From contig JAXHST010000087.1 of the NCBI GenBank assembly GCA_034190325.1, positions 1 to 40,267 of the forward strand: DNA of 40,267 nt. The letters run 5' to 3'. A program made the position numbers and the translations under genes. The DNA comes from UBA287 sp034190325. GTDB taxonomy: Archaea; Thermoplasmatota; UBA186; UBA287. The notes below the pieces were generated by a model that saw only the letters and a program-made list of their open reading frames with translations, was not told the DNA's origin and made no database searches. Shown here in pieces: positions 8,805-16,796 of the stretch; the first letter of the stretch is position 1; each line of letters starts with the position of its first letter.

Positions 8805-9380
8805 TCATGCATTTTTGCCCCCGATCATGTTCAATATTCTTTCCCCGTTCTCTTTTGTTGTTGTCATGTAGAGAATGTCCCCTGCCTTCAAATGTGTATA
8901 CTTACCAGGATTGTAATACCATCTGTTTCCTCTCTTTACCGCTATAACCCATGCTCCAAACTCCGAAGCTAGGCGCAATTCACCAAGGGTTTTATCACAG
9001 AGAGATGAAACATCACTTAAGGTCTCCCTCAGGAAGATCTCGTCCGAGCTCTCTATGCTAAGCTTCAACACAGGATGCAACTCTATATCTCTGAGCTCCA
9101 CATCTGCTATTTCCCTTGCCCCATCACACATTTCTTCAAGCGCGGAAACAAACCTCAAAAGCGCCAGGGTTTCATTTACTGTGAGTATGCCTTCTTTCGA
9201 GTCTTTTGTTATTATCCTCTGAAGTTCCCATGCTAATGCATCGCTCTCCTCCTCCAGCTCGTAGACCTCATTTGCTAAGTCTGCATTATCATATATGAGT
9301 GAAGAGTAGGCTAGATCTATCATCACATCAGCATTTTCTTTCAGCTCGAGGAGCTTTTTCCTTACTTCTTCCTCACTCAT
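8805..9380 (-). CDS. PhoU-like/TrkA_C protein, second regulator of the MgtE-like operon
   Basis: 191 residues. The N-terminal part (1-110) is PhoU-like all-helical, with the YSSLIYDNADLANEVYELEE pattern. The C-terminal part (about 118-185) is a TrkA_C/RCK_C domain (ETLSDVSSLCDKTLGELRL, GAWVIAVKRG, LKAGDILYMTT). This is the COG3273-type architecture. TrkA_C domains bind small ligands and control ion channels and transporters. It is the last gene of four, 1 nt after its paralogue, so it is very likely a cytoplasmic gating subunit of the half transporters encoded upstream. The ligand is unknown. Confidence 0.85.
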   Translation of the reverse strand: MSEEEVRKKLLELKENADVMIDLAYSSLIYDNADLANEVYELEEESDALAWELQRIITKDSKEGILTVNETLALLRFVSALEEMCDGAREIADVELRDIELHPVLKLSIESSDEIFLRETLSDVSSLCDKTLGELRLASEFGAWVIAVKRGNRWYYNPGKYTHLKAGDILYMTTTKENGERILNMIGGKNA

Positions 9381-9381
9381 C

Positions 9382-9990
9382 TCATTGTTCCCCCCTCAAT
9401 AATGCTCTAAGCTTCTCGATCCCTTTCTCTGTTCCCTTCACAAGCGCAACGTCTCCTTCGACGAAAGGTTCGTTCTTCGGAGCGAAGATCCATGAGATGC
9501 CCCTCCTTATGGCTATCACCTTGCATCCAGTTTTAGAGCGGATGCGAAGTTCAGAGACACTCTTTCCACAGGCATAGGGCTCTATTCCTATTCTTACTAA
9601 GAGTTCATCAGATTGTTTAAAAAGAGAAGGAATAAGCGGATGCTCAAGCTTCAACTTTGTGATCTCTGTGACATCAGCAGCAGCGTTAGATATGGTTTCT
9701 GCGGCCTCTGCGACCTGAAGGATGCCCGCCAGCTTCTCCGCATCCTCTGCATCCCTTGCTGCGAGCATTGCTTGCATTCTTATCTCATAGTTAAGGGTGT
9801 CCATTCTAGCCTCCAAATATCTTACTTCCTCAGCTAGATCCTCATTGTTGAAAAGTATCGCAGAGTAGCTCAGATCTACGATTAACTCGGATATGTCCTT
9901 CATCTCTTTCAGGATCTCTCTGACGTTCCTAGCCTCATACTCCACCTTTCTTCTCTCTTCCTTTCTCCATATCCTTCCAAGTTTACTCAT
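9382..9990 (-). CDS. PhoU-like/TrkA_C protein, first regulator of the MgtE-like operon
   Basis: 202 residues with the same layout as its downstream neighbour: a basic N-terminal helix (about 1-20), a PhoU-like helical bundle (YSAILFNNEDLAEEVRYLEA), then TrkA_C (GIEPYACGKSVSELRIRSKTGC, VIAIRRG, FVEGDVALVKGTEKG). The two proteins are clear paralogues by local gene duplication. The start overlaps the upstream transporter gene by 4 nt (ATGA), which argues for coupled, stoichiometric synthesis. It probably forms a cytoplasmic ring or dimer with its paralogue in place of the N and CBS domains found in bacterial MgtE. Confidence 0.85.
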   Translation of the reverse strand: MSKLGRIWRKEERRKVEYEARNVREILKEMKDISELIVDLSYSAILFNNEDLAEEVRYLEARMDTLNYEIRMQAMLAARDAEDAEKLAGILQVAEAAETISNAAADVTEITKLKLEHPLIPSLFKQSDELLVRIGIEPYACGKSVSELRIRSKTGCKVIAIRRGISWIFAPKNEPFVEGDVALVKGTEKGIEKLRALLRGEQ

Positions 9991-10538
9991 AGACCCATCA
10001 ACCTCATTGACAGAAGAAGAAATACTATTCCTGCAAAATCGGCAATGGTTGTTATCAAAGGGACAACAACGTTATCTGGATCCATCCCTAGCCTGAAGGA
10101 GAGAAATGCTATAACCACAGTTAGTGGCATAAGGGAACCAACAAGCATGAAACCTGCCAGCACCGGTATAAGCGCTATCTTCATACTCACTGTTTCACCA
10201 TAAAAATATGGATTGGTAGCATATAAAGTTAACGCCATAATGGCAAAAACGGCAATAGCCACTATGACAAAAAGCGCAGTGCTTCTGCGGAGTTCTTTAC
10301 TGTTTACTGCGTTTACTGATCCCATGTGAATTGCAGACCCAAGCCTTGAGCCGAACACACTGAGGACGTTGCCCCCTATCCCATTTATTACGGGTATGTA
10401 TGAAAGTAGCAGAGGGATTGTTATAAAACTTTCAATCCTGCTGTTCAGCAAAAGCCCCCCCGTGATCCCTATGGCTATTGAACCTAGGTGAACAGGAAAT
10501 TCTTCCTTTATGATGCTCTTTGCTCTGTAATAGGTCAT
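9987..10538 (-). CDS. MgtE-like half transporter, membrane domain only (second copy)
   Basis: 183 residues with about five hydrophobic segments, equal to a single MgtE/SLC41 membrane domain with no N domain and no CBS pair. It has the first-helix signature IPVINGIGGNVLSVFGSRLG near 45-64 and the late motif GMDPDNVVVPLITTIADF near 150-168; the acidic residue D167 is in the position that lines the Mg2+ pore in MgtE. COG1824-like. It overlaps its neighbours by 4 nt on both sides. It probably pairs with the product at 10535-11083 as a heterodimer carrying a divalent cation; the ion is inferred from family only. Confidence 0.88.
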   Translation of the reverse strand: MTYYRAKSIIKEEFPVHLGSIAIGITGGLLLNSRIESFITIPLLLSYIPVINGIGGNVLSVFGSRLGSAIHMGSVNAVNSKELRRSTALFVIVAIAVFAIMALTLYATNPYFYGETVSMKIALIPVLAGFMLVGSLMPLTVVIAFLSFRLGMDPDNVVVPLITTIADFAGIVFLLLSMRLMGL

Positions 10539-11083
10539 GCTACCACCACCGTGAACAGAAGAAGGCTCAATATGACCACGAAATCACCCAGGGTTGATAG
10601 GATCGGTATGGTGATATTGTCAGGGTCCAGACCTGCTCTGGAGGCACCATATGTGACCAGTATCGAAAGAATGCTTAGCACTATGCCAGAGGTCAGGCCA
10701 GTGCACACAGCTATGAACAGAAGCTTAAGAAACTCTACAGATGGTAGAGCAAGGAGGTAGCACACGCAGAATGTGACTGTCGCTATTATTGCGGGCGCAA
10801 CGACGCTCATCAACAACACTGCCTTCAGATTTTCTAGGATCTCATCACTGTGCTTGAAATCTATTGTACCCAGATGTATTCCGCTGCCGAGCCGGGCAGC
10901 AAAAGAGCCATTGATATCACCCCTCAAATCGAGCATTGGTGGCACCATTATGATGAGCCCGGGGAGGCTCTCTAAAAAAGACTCCATCTCCCCTAAAGTG
11001 GTGCCCGCAAGGATCTCAATGAGACCACACAGTAAGAGGACAGATAGAGTCTCATAGACAAGTCTCCTGGCGTTCACACACAT
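10535..11083 (-). CDS. MgtE-like half transporter, membrane domain only (first copy)
   Basis: 182 residues and about five membrane segments, the first gene of the four-gene operon. It carries VPPMLDLRGDINGSFAARLG near 47-66, which resembles the SLC41/MgtE motif but has RGD instead of the usual GN, and GLDPDNITIPILSTLGDF near 151-168 with D167. The two halves differ in the first motif (RGD here, GGN in its partner), so a pseudo-symmetric heterodimer with two unequal cation-entry sites is likely. An AAAAAATTAAAAG promoter-like stretch lies 16-27 nt upstream of the ATG. There is no ribosome site. Confidence 0.88.
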   Translation of the reverse strand: MCVNARRLVYETLSVLLLCGLIEILAGTTLGEMESFLESLPGLIIMVPPMLDLRGDINGSFAARLGSGIHLGTIDFKHSDEILENLKAVLLMSVVAPAIIATVTFCVCYLLALPSVEFLKLLFIAVCTGLTSGIVLSILSILVTYGASRAGLDPDNITIPILSTLGDFVVILSLLLFTVVVA

Positions 11084-11230
11084 AATGAGACATATAGCTT
11101 TTAATTTTTTGCACTACATTAACCTATCACTTATGCAGGACCTTTGTATGAACTGTGCCAGATCTATACTTTCTTATCTTAGCTAAATTAAAAATAAAGA
11201 ACTTTTCTCCAGTGCGAACCAGGCATATTC

Positions 11231-11238
11231 TTATAAAA
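11231..11238 (+). promoter_or_regulatory. TATA-like box of the presenilin homologue
   Basis: TTATAAAA centred about 24 nt before the GTG at 11258. The only nearby ATG (11239) opens a four-codon frame, so the spacing supports a leaderless GTG start. Confidence 0.5.
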
Positions 11239-11257
11239 TGAGAAAGAGATAAGGGCT

Positions 11258-12109
11258 GTGAAAAAGAGCTTTGTTTTTACCATCCTCTTTCTGATTGCTA
11301 CACAATTGGTAGCTGTATTTGTCGCCCCTTCATTCCGTGAGCTTGGTTTCTCTGCATTTGAGGATCCTGACGCTTCGATAAATGTTCTGCTGCTTTTCTT
11401 AATGTTCCCAATAGCTCTCTTTGTTATGGTGCTCCTGATGCGCAGGAACAGGAAAAATACAATAAATGCGTTGCTGTTTTTCGCGATATTCATAGCTATG
11501 GTCTCAACATTTTATGTTCTTTTAGAGCCTATTGGTGCTGCGTTGTCCCTATCCATTGCCTTCTTTGCCTCTCTGCTCCTTCTCTATTTAATGATAAAGA
11601 AAAAAAGCTGGGTAATGGCAGATCTGTGCGGATTCATTCTCGCTGTGGGGATAACAGCAATGCTGGGGATCTCTTTAACCCCTGTGCTGATGCTGGTGCT
11701 TCTGATAGCTCTTGCGGCATACGATTTTGTCACCGTTTATGTGACGAAGCACATGGTATCTATGGCCGAAGGGGTCATAGATCTTAGTCTTCCCGTCATA
11801 CTGGTATTCCCTGAGAACAGAGATTTCAGAATAGAGAATAGAAATAGGGATAAAGATGGAGATGGAGATCATGAAAGCGAGCCAAGCGCATTCTTTCTTG
11901 GTCTGGGGGACATAGTTTTGCCATCGAGCTATGTTGTGTCCCTTTCTATCTTCTTAGATACGGGCATAGCACTATTTGCAGCGACAGGCACTGTTGTTGG
12001 GGTGATAGCACTTCTAATAGCAACGACGAAAACAAGGGCAAATGCCGGGCTGCCATTTCTGTGCTCTTTTGCCATTGTTTTCTCGCTTATTGGCGCTATG
12101 ATCCTTTAG
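11258..12109 (+). CDS. Presenilin/SPP-type intramembrane aspartyl protease
   Basis: 283 residues with about nine hydrophobic segments. Both catalytic aspartates of the GxGD class are present: D156 in the YD motif (AAYDFVTVYVTKHM) and D218 in FLGLGDIVLPS. The third motif, PAL in presenilin, appears as GLPFL at 264-268, the form I associate with archaeal family PF06550. A hydrophilic, Arg/Asp-rich loop (about 186-210) sits between the two catalytic helices, where presenilin has its cleavable loop. It cleaves membrane-spanning peptides, perhaps signal-peptide remnants. It stands alone between the Mg transporter operon (divergent) and a decayed region, so context names no substrate. Confidence 0.88.
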   Translation: MKKSFVFTILFLIATQLVAVFVAPSFRELGFSAFEDPDASINVLLLFLMFPIALFVMVLLMRRNRKNTINALLFFAIFIAMVSTFYVLLEPIGAALSLSIAFFASLLLLYLMIKKKSWVMADLCGFILAVGITAMLGISLTPVLMLVLLIALAAYDFVTVYVTKHMVSMAEGVIDLSLPVILVFPENRDFRIENRNRDKDGDGDHESEPSAFFLGLGDIVLPSSYVVSLSIFLDTGIALFAATGTVVGVIALLIATTKTRANAGLPFLCSFAIVFSLIGAMIL

Positions 12110-12204
12110 TGCTCTTTTAACAGAAGCTGGAACTCATTAGAGAAGAACTATGATCCCATTTTACCAGAAGGAGATTTTGTACATCTAGTCTGTTTATCTG
12201 ACTT

Positions 12205-12385
12205 ATGGGTTATAAGATCATATACTCCCTGAGAAAGAGCGCTATTCGTAGAAAGGTGCTGAAATATCTTGCTACTATACACCTTCAGGGTAGCTATCCT
12301 GCAGAGATAGCAAGAGCTACAAAAGAGAATAAAGCATAAATGGCGGTCTGAATCAGGATTGGAAGCGATATACGGGCGTGTGAAA
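12205..12385 (+). pseudogene. Remnant of a winged-helix transcriptional regulator
   Basis: The ATG at 12205 opens a 44-codon frame containing SLRKSAIRRKVLKYLATIHL and SYPAEIARATKEN, the start of a typical archaeal winged-helix domain (helix 1 and the recognition-helix lead-in). It stops abruptly at 12337-12339. In another frame directly after come INGGLNQDWKRYTGV-like residues that fit the expected continuation (recognition helix and RY turn), then a stop. So a frameshift lies near 12330 and the rest of the domain is missing. No function remains. Overlapping minus-strand frames look like shadows. Confidence 0.55.
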
Positions 12386-12400
12386 CACTCCCTATATAAA

Positions 12401-12416
12401 CCGTGTTTTAACACGG
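12401..12416. promoter_or_regulatory. Inverted repeat beside a TATA-like box
   Basis: CCGTGTT-TT-AACACGG, seven-base perfect arms around 2 nt, directly after CTATATAAA (12392-12400). An operator overlapping a promoter is the likely reading, possibly the old target of the broken winged-helix gene just upstream. It lies about 45 nt ahead of the second TATA box, which serves the arylsulfotransferase-like gene. It is too short to be a convincing terminator and has no T tract. Confidence 0.4.
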
Positions 12417-12460
12417 TTGTATACCCAATCTGATCAAAAGATTATTAAGGGCACAAAACA

Positions 12461-12466
12461 TATAAA
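12461..12466 (+). promoter_or_regulatory. TATA box of the arylsulfotransferase-like gene
   Basis: TATAAA within ACATATAAAG, about 58 nt ahead of the ATG. The implied leader carries the strong ribosome site GGAGGTGA at 12509-12516, which places the start at ATG 12522 rather than at the upstream in-frame GTG 12513. Confidence 0.5.
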
Positions 12467-12521
12467 GTTGAGAGTGATAATCGTGTGTTGTCTGAAAAGG
12501 AAGATATAGGAGGTGAGCGCA

Positions 12522-13910
12522 ATGAATCATCGTAACATGACTATAGCCATTATAATCGGTTTGTTGTTAACATCACTTGTTGGCTTTAATGTAAGCTCAC
12601 AGAGCATCCTCGGGAATATGACAGGGCTTAAAAAATACGATAGCACAAAAAGCTACGAAGGATATACCTACTTTAGCATCATGGATCCTTCAAACCCGAG
12701 GACGGTGCTTATTGATATGGAAGGAAAAGAGGTGCATAGCTGGCCACTTAGTGGTGTGCCTTCCAGGATGCTTCCAGGGGGTTCTCTCATAGGGTCACAA
12801 GGGATTAACATGGCAGGCTTGGATGCAATATCTGTGGTTCAGGTTAGCTGGGATGGTGAAGTAGAATGGAAATTTGACGGCTGGGAAGAAGTAACCGATG
12901 GAGATGGAAATAAAGTTTTGGGAGCCAGACAACACCATGATTTTCAAAGGGAAGGCAGTCCTGTGGGCTACTATTCTCCTGGGCTTGAGCCAATGGTTTA
13001 CGGCGGCAAAACCATGATACTGGCGCACAGTAACGTACAGGTAGAAGAAATAAGCGACAGCATGATCATTGATGATGTCATATATGAAGTGGACTGGGAA
13101 GGCAACATCATTAAAGAAGAAGATGGAGGATTTTTCTGGAGGGCTTCAGATCATTTTGACGAGATGGGATTTGACGATGAGGCAAAAGAGGGTATAAGAT
13201 GGATCACATCTATTGACCAGATACCGGGTGATGGCTTCGAGTGGTTGCATCTTAATAACGTAAATTATCTGGGACCCAATAAATGGTATGATGGTGGCGA
13301 TGAGCGTTTTCATCCTGAAAATGTCATTATAGATTCTCGTCATGCAAATTTTATGGCAATTATAAGCAGAGAAACTGGAGAATTTGTCTGGAAGGTGGGA
13401 CCAGATTTTTCACCCGGCAACCCGGAAGATAAACTCGGCCAGATAATAGGACTGCATCATGCACACATAATACCGAAAGGTCTCCCGGGTGAGGGCAACA
13501 TTTTAGTTTTTGATAACGGTGGACTTGGCGGGTATGGGAATAGCGAGCTCAGTATGTACTCGAGGATTTTGGAGTTCAATCCAGTAACTATGGAGATAGT
13601 CTGGGAATATAAAGACAGGACAGGATTGTATCCATTACCACTTTCCGGAGAAAACCACCATTTTTTTTCTTTCTTTATAAGTTCTGCCCAGCGTCTTCCA
13701 AATGGCAATACTCTAATTACTGAGGGCACAACAGGCAGGATTATAGAGGTTACGAAAGACAAAGAGGTCGTGTGGGAATATATTTCTCCACATATGGCGA
13801 GCGCCGCCCTGGTACTTCCTGTGCCTCTTCCAGTAGACGTCCCCATGAATGTGGTGTATCGTGCTTACAGAGTTCCTGAGGACTGGCTTCCAGAAAATTG
13901 GAGTCTTTGA
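12522..13910 (+). CDS. Arylsulfotransferase-like exported beta-propeller protein
   Basis: 462 residues from ATG 12522, selected by GGAGGTGA five bases upstream. The N-terminus is a signal peptide or anchor (about 8-25, IAIIIGLLLTSLVGF). The rest is repeated beta-propeller sequence (VLIDMEGKEVHSWPLSG, VVQVSWDGEVEWKF, VIYEVDWEGNIIKEE, ILEFNPVTMEIVWEY, IIEVTKDKEVVWEY) typical of ASST/Arylsulfotran_2 proteins. Conserved histidines occur in ARQHHDFQ and GLHHAHIIP; in true ASST a histidine accepts the sulfuryl group. Many archaeal members have unknown donors, so sulfotransfer is a family-level guess. It acts outside the cell. It is followed at once by a panE remnant. Confidence 0.8.
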   Translation: MNHRNMTIAIIIGLLLTSLVGFNVSSQSILGNMTGLKKYDSTKSYEGYTYFSIMDPSNPRTVLIDMEGKEVHSWPLSGVPSRMLPGGSLIGSQGINMAGLDAISVVQVSWDGEVEWKFDGWEEVTDGDGNKVLGARQHHDFQREGSPVGYYSPGLEPMVYGGKTMILAHSNVQVEEISDSMIIDDVIYEVDWEGNIIKEEDGGFFWRASDHFDEMGFDDEAKEGIRWITSIDQIPGDGFEWLHLNNVNYLGPNKWYDGGDERFHPENVIIDSRHANFMAIISRETGEFVWKVGPDFSPGNPEDKLGQIIGLHHAHIIPKGLPGEGNILVFDNGGLGGYGNSELSMYSRILEFNPVTMEIVWEYKDRTGLYPLPLSGENHHFFSFFISSAQRLPNGNTLITEGTTGRIIEVTKDKEVVWEYISPHMASAALVLPVPLPVDVPMNVVYRAYRVPEDWLPENWSL

Positions 13911-13914
13911 TCTC

Positions 13915-14522
13915 AAAGAGTTGTCCAAAACAATTTCAGATAACACAGCATATACGCTGCAGGCTTGCGCCCTTGCCCTTCGGGACATTGCTCCCAACGG
14001 TTGCAATGTCGTAGATGCTCAAAACGTTATCGGAAATTGTGCCATATAAATTTGAGGTGAAAATATGAAGGACAAATTGGAAAAATAATAGGTATCAAGC
14101 ACGTTTTAGGTGGAGTTACGTTTCATGGCGCTTTACTTCTGGAGCCGGGACACGTGAAACATACTGGAAGTGGAAAAACAATTATAGGGGAACTAAATGG
14201 TAAGCTAATAGATAGGGCGAGGGAGATAAAAGAAATTCTTGATGGGTCGAAACGGAGGTTGCGACGGGGATAAAGAGAGAACTTTGGAACAAACTCATCA
14301 TAAACGTAGGAATAAATGCCATCACCGCGATAACAGGCCTCGAGAACGGTTATATCTATAGGATGAAAAACTTAAGAGAATTATCGAGAAGATGGTCTAA
14401 AGATCCTTGGAGAAAGACTGAAGGACGATCTTTCAGGAGAAGATATCCACAATATGATATATGAAGTGGCAGGACTCAAAACGAAAGAACTCTTTGAAGC
14501 TATTTATATCCCTATTGGATAA
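13915..14522 (+). pseudogene. Decayed ketopantoate reductase (panE)
   Basis: PanE-like sequence is spread over at least four frames. The first piece (to 14049) has ALALRDIAP and the AQNVIGN loop equal to the QNGxGN motif. The second (about 14072-14272) reads GVTFHGALLLEPGHVKHTGSG. The third has IKRELWNKLIINVGINAITA and GLENG, the substrate-binding and catalytic-Lys region. The last (about 14398-14522) reads LKILGERLKDDLSGEDIHNM. The N-terminal NAD(P)-binding GxGxxG part is absent; the arylsulfotransferase-like gene takes its place. The enzyme would make pantoate for CoA. Multiple frameshifts outside long homopolymers argue for real decay rather than sequencing error. Confidence 0.75.
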
Positions 14523-14606
14523 AAAAATCTGGACCGAGAGCCGGTTTGTTTATAAAATCTGTTGGAATAGGTTTTGTGAAGGAGAGATTCGGAGAGGTTT
14601 CGAGGA

Positions 14607-14819
14607 ATGAAGGTTAAAGATGCGAGAAGAACGGCAACCACCATAATTGTGAGGTCGAGTAATGGCAGCAGGATATCTCTCTCCATGGGATCCATGCTCT
14701 ACAGGACAATGATCCTTGAAGAGAGCGCGGATATAGAGATAATGGTAATGGCGCTTCTCACGTTTCTGCTCTTTTTCGTCTGCACCGCCATAGTGAGAAA
14801 GGGTTTTAAGAAGAGATAG
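14607..14819 (+). CDS. Small tail-anchored membrane protein, unknown
   Basis: 70 residues starting at an ATG preceded by GAGG. A TATA-like TTTATAAAAT lies at 14548-14557. The N-terminal half is basic and soluble (KVKDARRTATTIIVRSS). One strong membrane helix lies at about 45-63 (MVMALLTFLLFFVCTAIV) followed by RKGFKKR, so the N-terminus would be outside by the positive-inside rule. It lies 11 nt ahead of cysS in the same direction and may be read with it. No family recognised. A chance frame is possible, but the helix with its basic flank is a usual gene signature. Confidence 0.5.
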   Translation: MKVKDARRTATTIIVRSSNGSRISLSMGSMLYRTMILEESADIEIMVMALLTFLLFFVCTAIVRKGFKKR

Positions 14820-14830
14820 ACATTAGACCT

Positions 14831-16219
14831 ATGCTTGTTTACAGTACCCTGAGCAGAGAGAAAGAAGAATTCAAACCGATAAGGGGCAGGATCGTTAAGA
14901 TGTTCGTATGCGGACCCACGGTCTATGACTATCCTCATATAGGTCATGCAAAAACCTATGTGGCTATGGATGTTGTAGCAAGATACCTGCGATTCAGGGG
15001 TTATTCAGTTTTTTATGTACAGAACATAACAGATATAGATGATAAGATAATAAACAGAGCCAGGGAGATGAACATAAAAGCTGAAGAGCTCGCTGACAGA
15101 TTCTTAAGGATATACTATGAAGACATGGAAAAACTCAATGTGAAGAGCGTAAATCTTTTCGCAAGGGCAACCCAGCATGTTGAAGAGATCATAGAGCAGA
15201 CAGAGATGCTGATAGAAAAGGGGTTTGCTTATGAGAGCAACGGAAATGTATACTTTGATGTGTCAAAATTCTCAGATTTTGGAAAGCTATCAGGGCAGAA
15301 AAAAGAAGAGCTGATAGCAGGGGCCAGGGTCGAGGTGGATGAGAATAAAAAAAGCCCTGAGGACTTTGCCCTATGGAAGAGCATGAAGGAGGGCGAGCCT
15401 TTCTGGAATAGCCCATGGGGAAAAGGGAGGCCTGGATGGCATGTAGAGGATACTGCGATCTCTCTTAACTATCTGGGGGAAAGCTATGACATCCATGGCG
15501 GGGGCATAGATCTCATATTCCCACACCACGAAGCAGAGGTGGCAATAGCGGAGAGTTTGACTGAAAAAAAACCTTTTGTAAGGTACTGGCTTCACACCGG
15601 TTTCTTGCTTGTAAATGGAGAGAAGATGGCAAAATCGCTGGGCAACTTTCTTACTATAAGAGAGATACTGGAGAAATATGAGCCAGTGGCTCTCAGATTT
15701 TTCCTTCTTTATGCCCATTACAGAAGCCCTATTGACTTCAGCTATGAGCTTTTGAATGAAGCAGATGAGGCCTATAAAAGGCTTGATACAAGCTTCAGAA
15801 GAGCTCAGAGATCTGAGGGGGAAGATAAAGAAGGAGTGGAGGACAGAGAGCTGAAAGAGACTTTGCTCTCTTGCAGGTATAGGTTCTTTGAAGCAATGGA
15901 TGATGATTTCAACACCAGGGAGGCGATAGCAGCGTTGTTCCCCTTAGCAAAAGCTATAAATGTGAGCCCACTTTCAGATGTTAAAACAGTCAGCGAAGTG
16001 AGGGGCTTTATAAAAGATGTCTCCGAAATCCTCGGGCTCTTTGAGAGTAAAGAGGAAAAAAGCATAAAGCCTGAGATAATAGATGCAATCCTTGAAATCA
16101 GAAAGATGCTCAGAGATGAAAAGCGCTATGATCTTGCAGATAGGATAAGAGCAAAGCTCTCTGAGTGCGGTATTGAGATCGAAGATTCTGGTAAAGAAAC
16201 AAGGTGGAGAATCAGCTAG
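14831..16219 (+). CDS. cysS: Cysteinyl-tRNA synthetase
   Basis: Class I synthetase, 462 residues, normal length. It shows the HIGH signature as PHIGHA (35-40), TDIDDKII, the anticodon-side helical bundle after about 300, and KMSKS as KMAKS (265-269). The zinc site has C27 (FVCGPT) and the PHHEAE region (231-236). The third ligand position, cysteine in the bacterial GWHIECSAM motif, is aspartate D207 here (GWHVEDTAI). Aspartate can ligate zinc, and I believe some archaeal enzymes share it, but I cannot check. The gene ends overlapping the convergent HTH-10 gene by 8 nt. Its presence means Cys-tRNA can be made directly. Confidence 0.96.
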   Translation: MLVYSTLSREKEEFKPIRGRIVKMFVCGPTVYDYPHIGHAKTYVAMDVVARYLRFRGYSVFYVQNITDIDDKIINRAREMNIKAEELADRFLRIYYEDMEKLNVKSVNLFARATQHVEEIIEQTEMLIEKGFAYESNGNVYFDVSKFSDFGKLSGQKKEELIAGARVEVDENKKSPEDFALWKSMKEGEPFWNSPWGKGRPGWHVEDTAISLNYLGESYDIHGGGIDLIFPHHEAEVAIAESLTEKKPFVRYWLHTGFLLVNGEKMAKSLGNFLTIREILEKYEPVALRFFLLYAHYRSPIDFSYELLNEADEAYKRLDTSFRRAQRSEGEDKEGVEDRELKETLLSCRYRFFEAMDDDFNTREAIAALFPLAKAINVSPLSDVKTVSEVRGFIKDVSEILGLFESKEEKSIKPEIIDAILEIRKMLRDEKRYDLADRIRAKLSECGIEIEDSGKETRWRIS

Positions 16220-16781
16220 AGATCCAGTGCGTTATGACCTTTTTCTCCGCCCTCTGTATAACCTCATTGACGGTGGAGGGACTTTTACTGACTCTGGTGG
16301 CTATATCTCTTATCCTTGTTCTCTTTGGGGTCTCAAAATAGCCCATCTCATAAGCAAGCCTGAGGATCTCTTCTTCAGTTTCTGTCAGCTCAGCCACCTC
16401 TGAGAACTTTTTTATGGAGACTATCTCAGCACCCAGCTTTTTCAGTGTTTCTGTGTTAAAGGACTCATCAACAACCAGTAGTCTCCATATCATATATTTC
16501 TCACCCTCCTTTTTCGCTTCAAGCAAAAAAGAACCTTTTGCTATTTCACAGATTGCGCACCTGTTCAGGACTATGGAGGCTATTGGTCCAGCAACATCCA
16601 TTTTCAGAACATTGGGATCTCTCATGATCTCTTCTATCTTTTCTTCATCAAGATCTTTTACTCTAAGCAGGATCTTGCCACCTTCACCCTTGGATGGCAC
16701 ATAGTGTTCTACACGCACGTTTTTACCTACATCAAACTCTTTAGGTATTGGGACCTTCACGGTAACTACAGTCATTACCAT
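16212..16781 (-). CDS. HTH-10 (Bat-type) transcriptional regulator
   Basis: 189 residues. The C-terminal 60 form the bacterio-opsin-activator HTH_10 domain (LTETEEEILRLAYEMGYFET, then RIRDIATRVSKSPSTVNEVI as the recognition helix). The N-terminal 120 residues are a sensor-like alpha/beta domain with a CAIC pair (NRCAICEIAKGSF, near 74-77) that could bind metal or sense redox. No PAS or GAF motif is seen. It sits 15 nt after xdhC on the same strand and may be the last gene of the ACT regulator-mocA-xdhC unit. It might control molybdenum enzyme genes, but this is inference from position. Confidence 0.85.
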   Translation of the reverse strand: MVMTVVTVKVPIPKEFDVGKNVRVEHYVPSKGEGGKILLRVKDLDEEKIEEIMRDPNVLKMDVAGPIASIVLNRCAICEIAKGSFLLEAKKEGEKYMIWRLLVVDESFNTETLKKLGAEIVSIKKFSEVAELTETEEEILRLAYEMGYFETPKRTRIRDIATRVSKSPSTVNEVIQRAEKKVITHWISS

Positions 16782-16796
16782 AAATTATGTTATCAG

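Noticed and set aside
12148..12414. 88-residue minus-strand frame in the gap before the arylsulfotransferase-like gene
   Set aside because: The plus strand in the same stretch encodes recognisable winged-helix residues. The minus frame is Cys- and Ser-rich, without any motif.
14042..14088. TATA-like sequence, GGTGA and ATG giving a seven-codon ORF
   Set aside because: It lies inside the panE remnant and closes after seven codons; coincidence.
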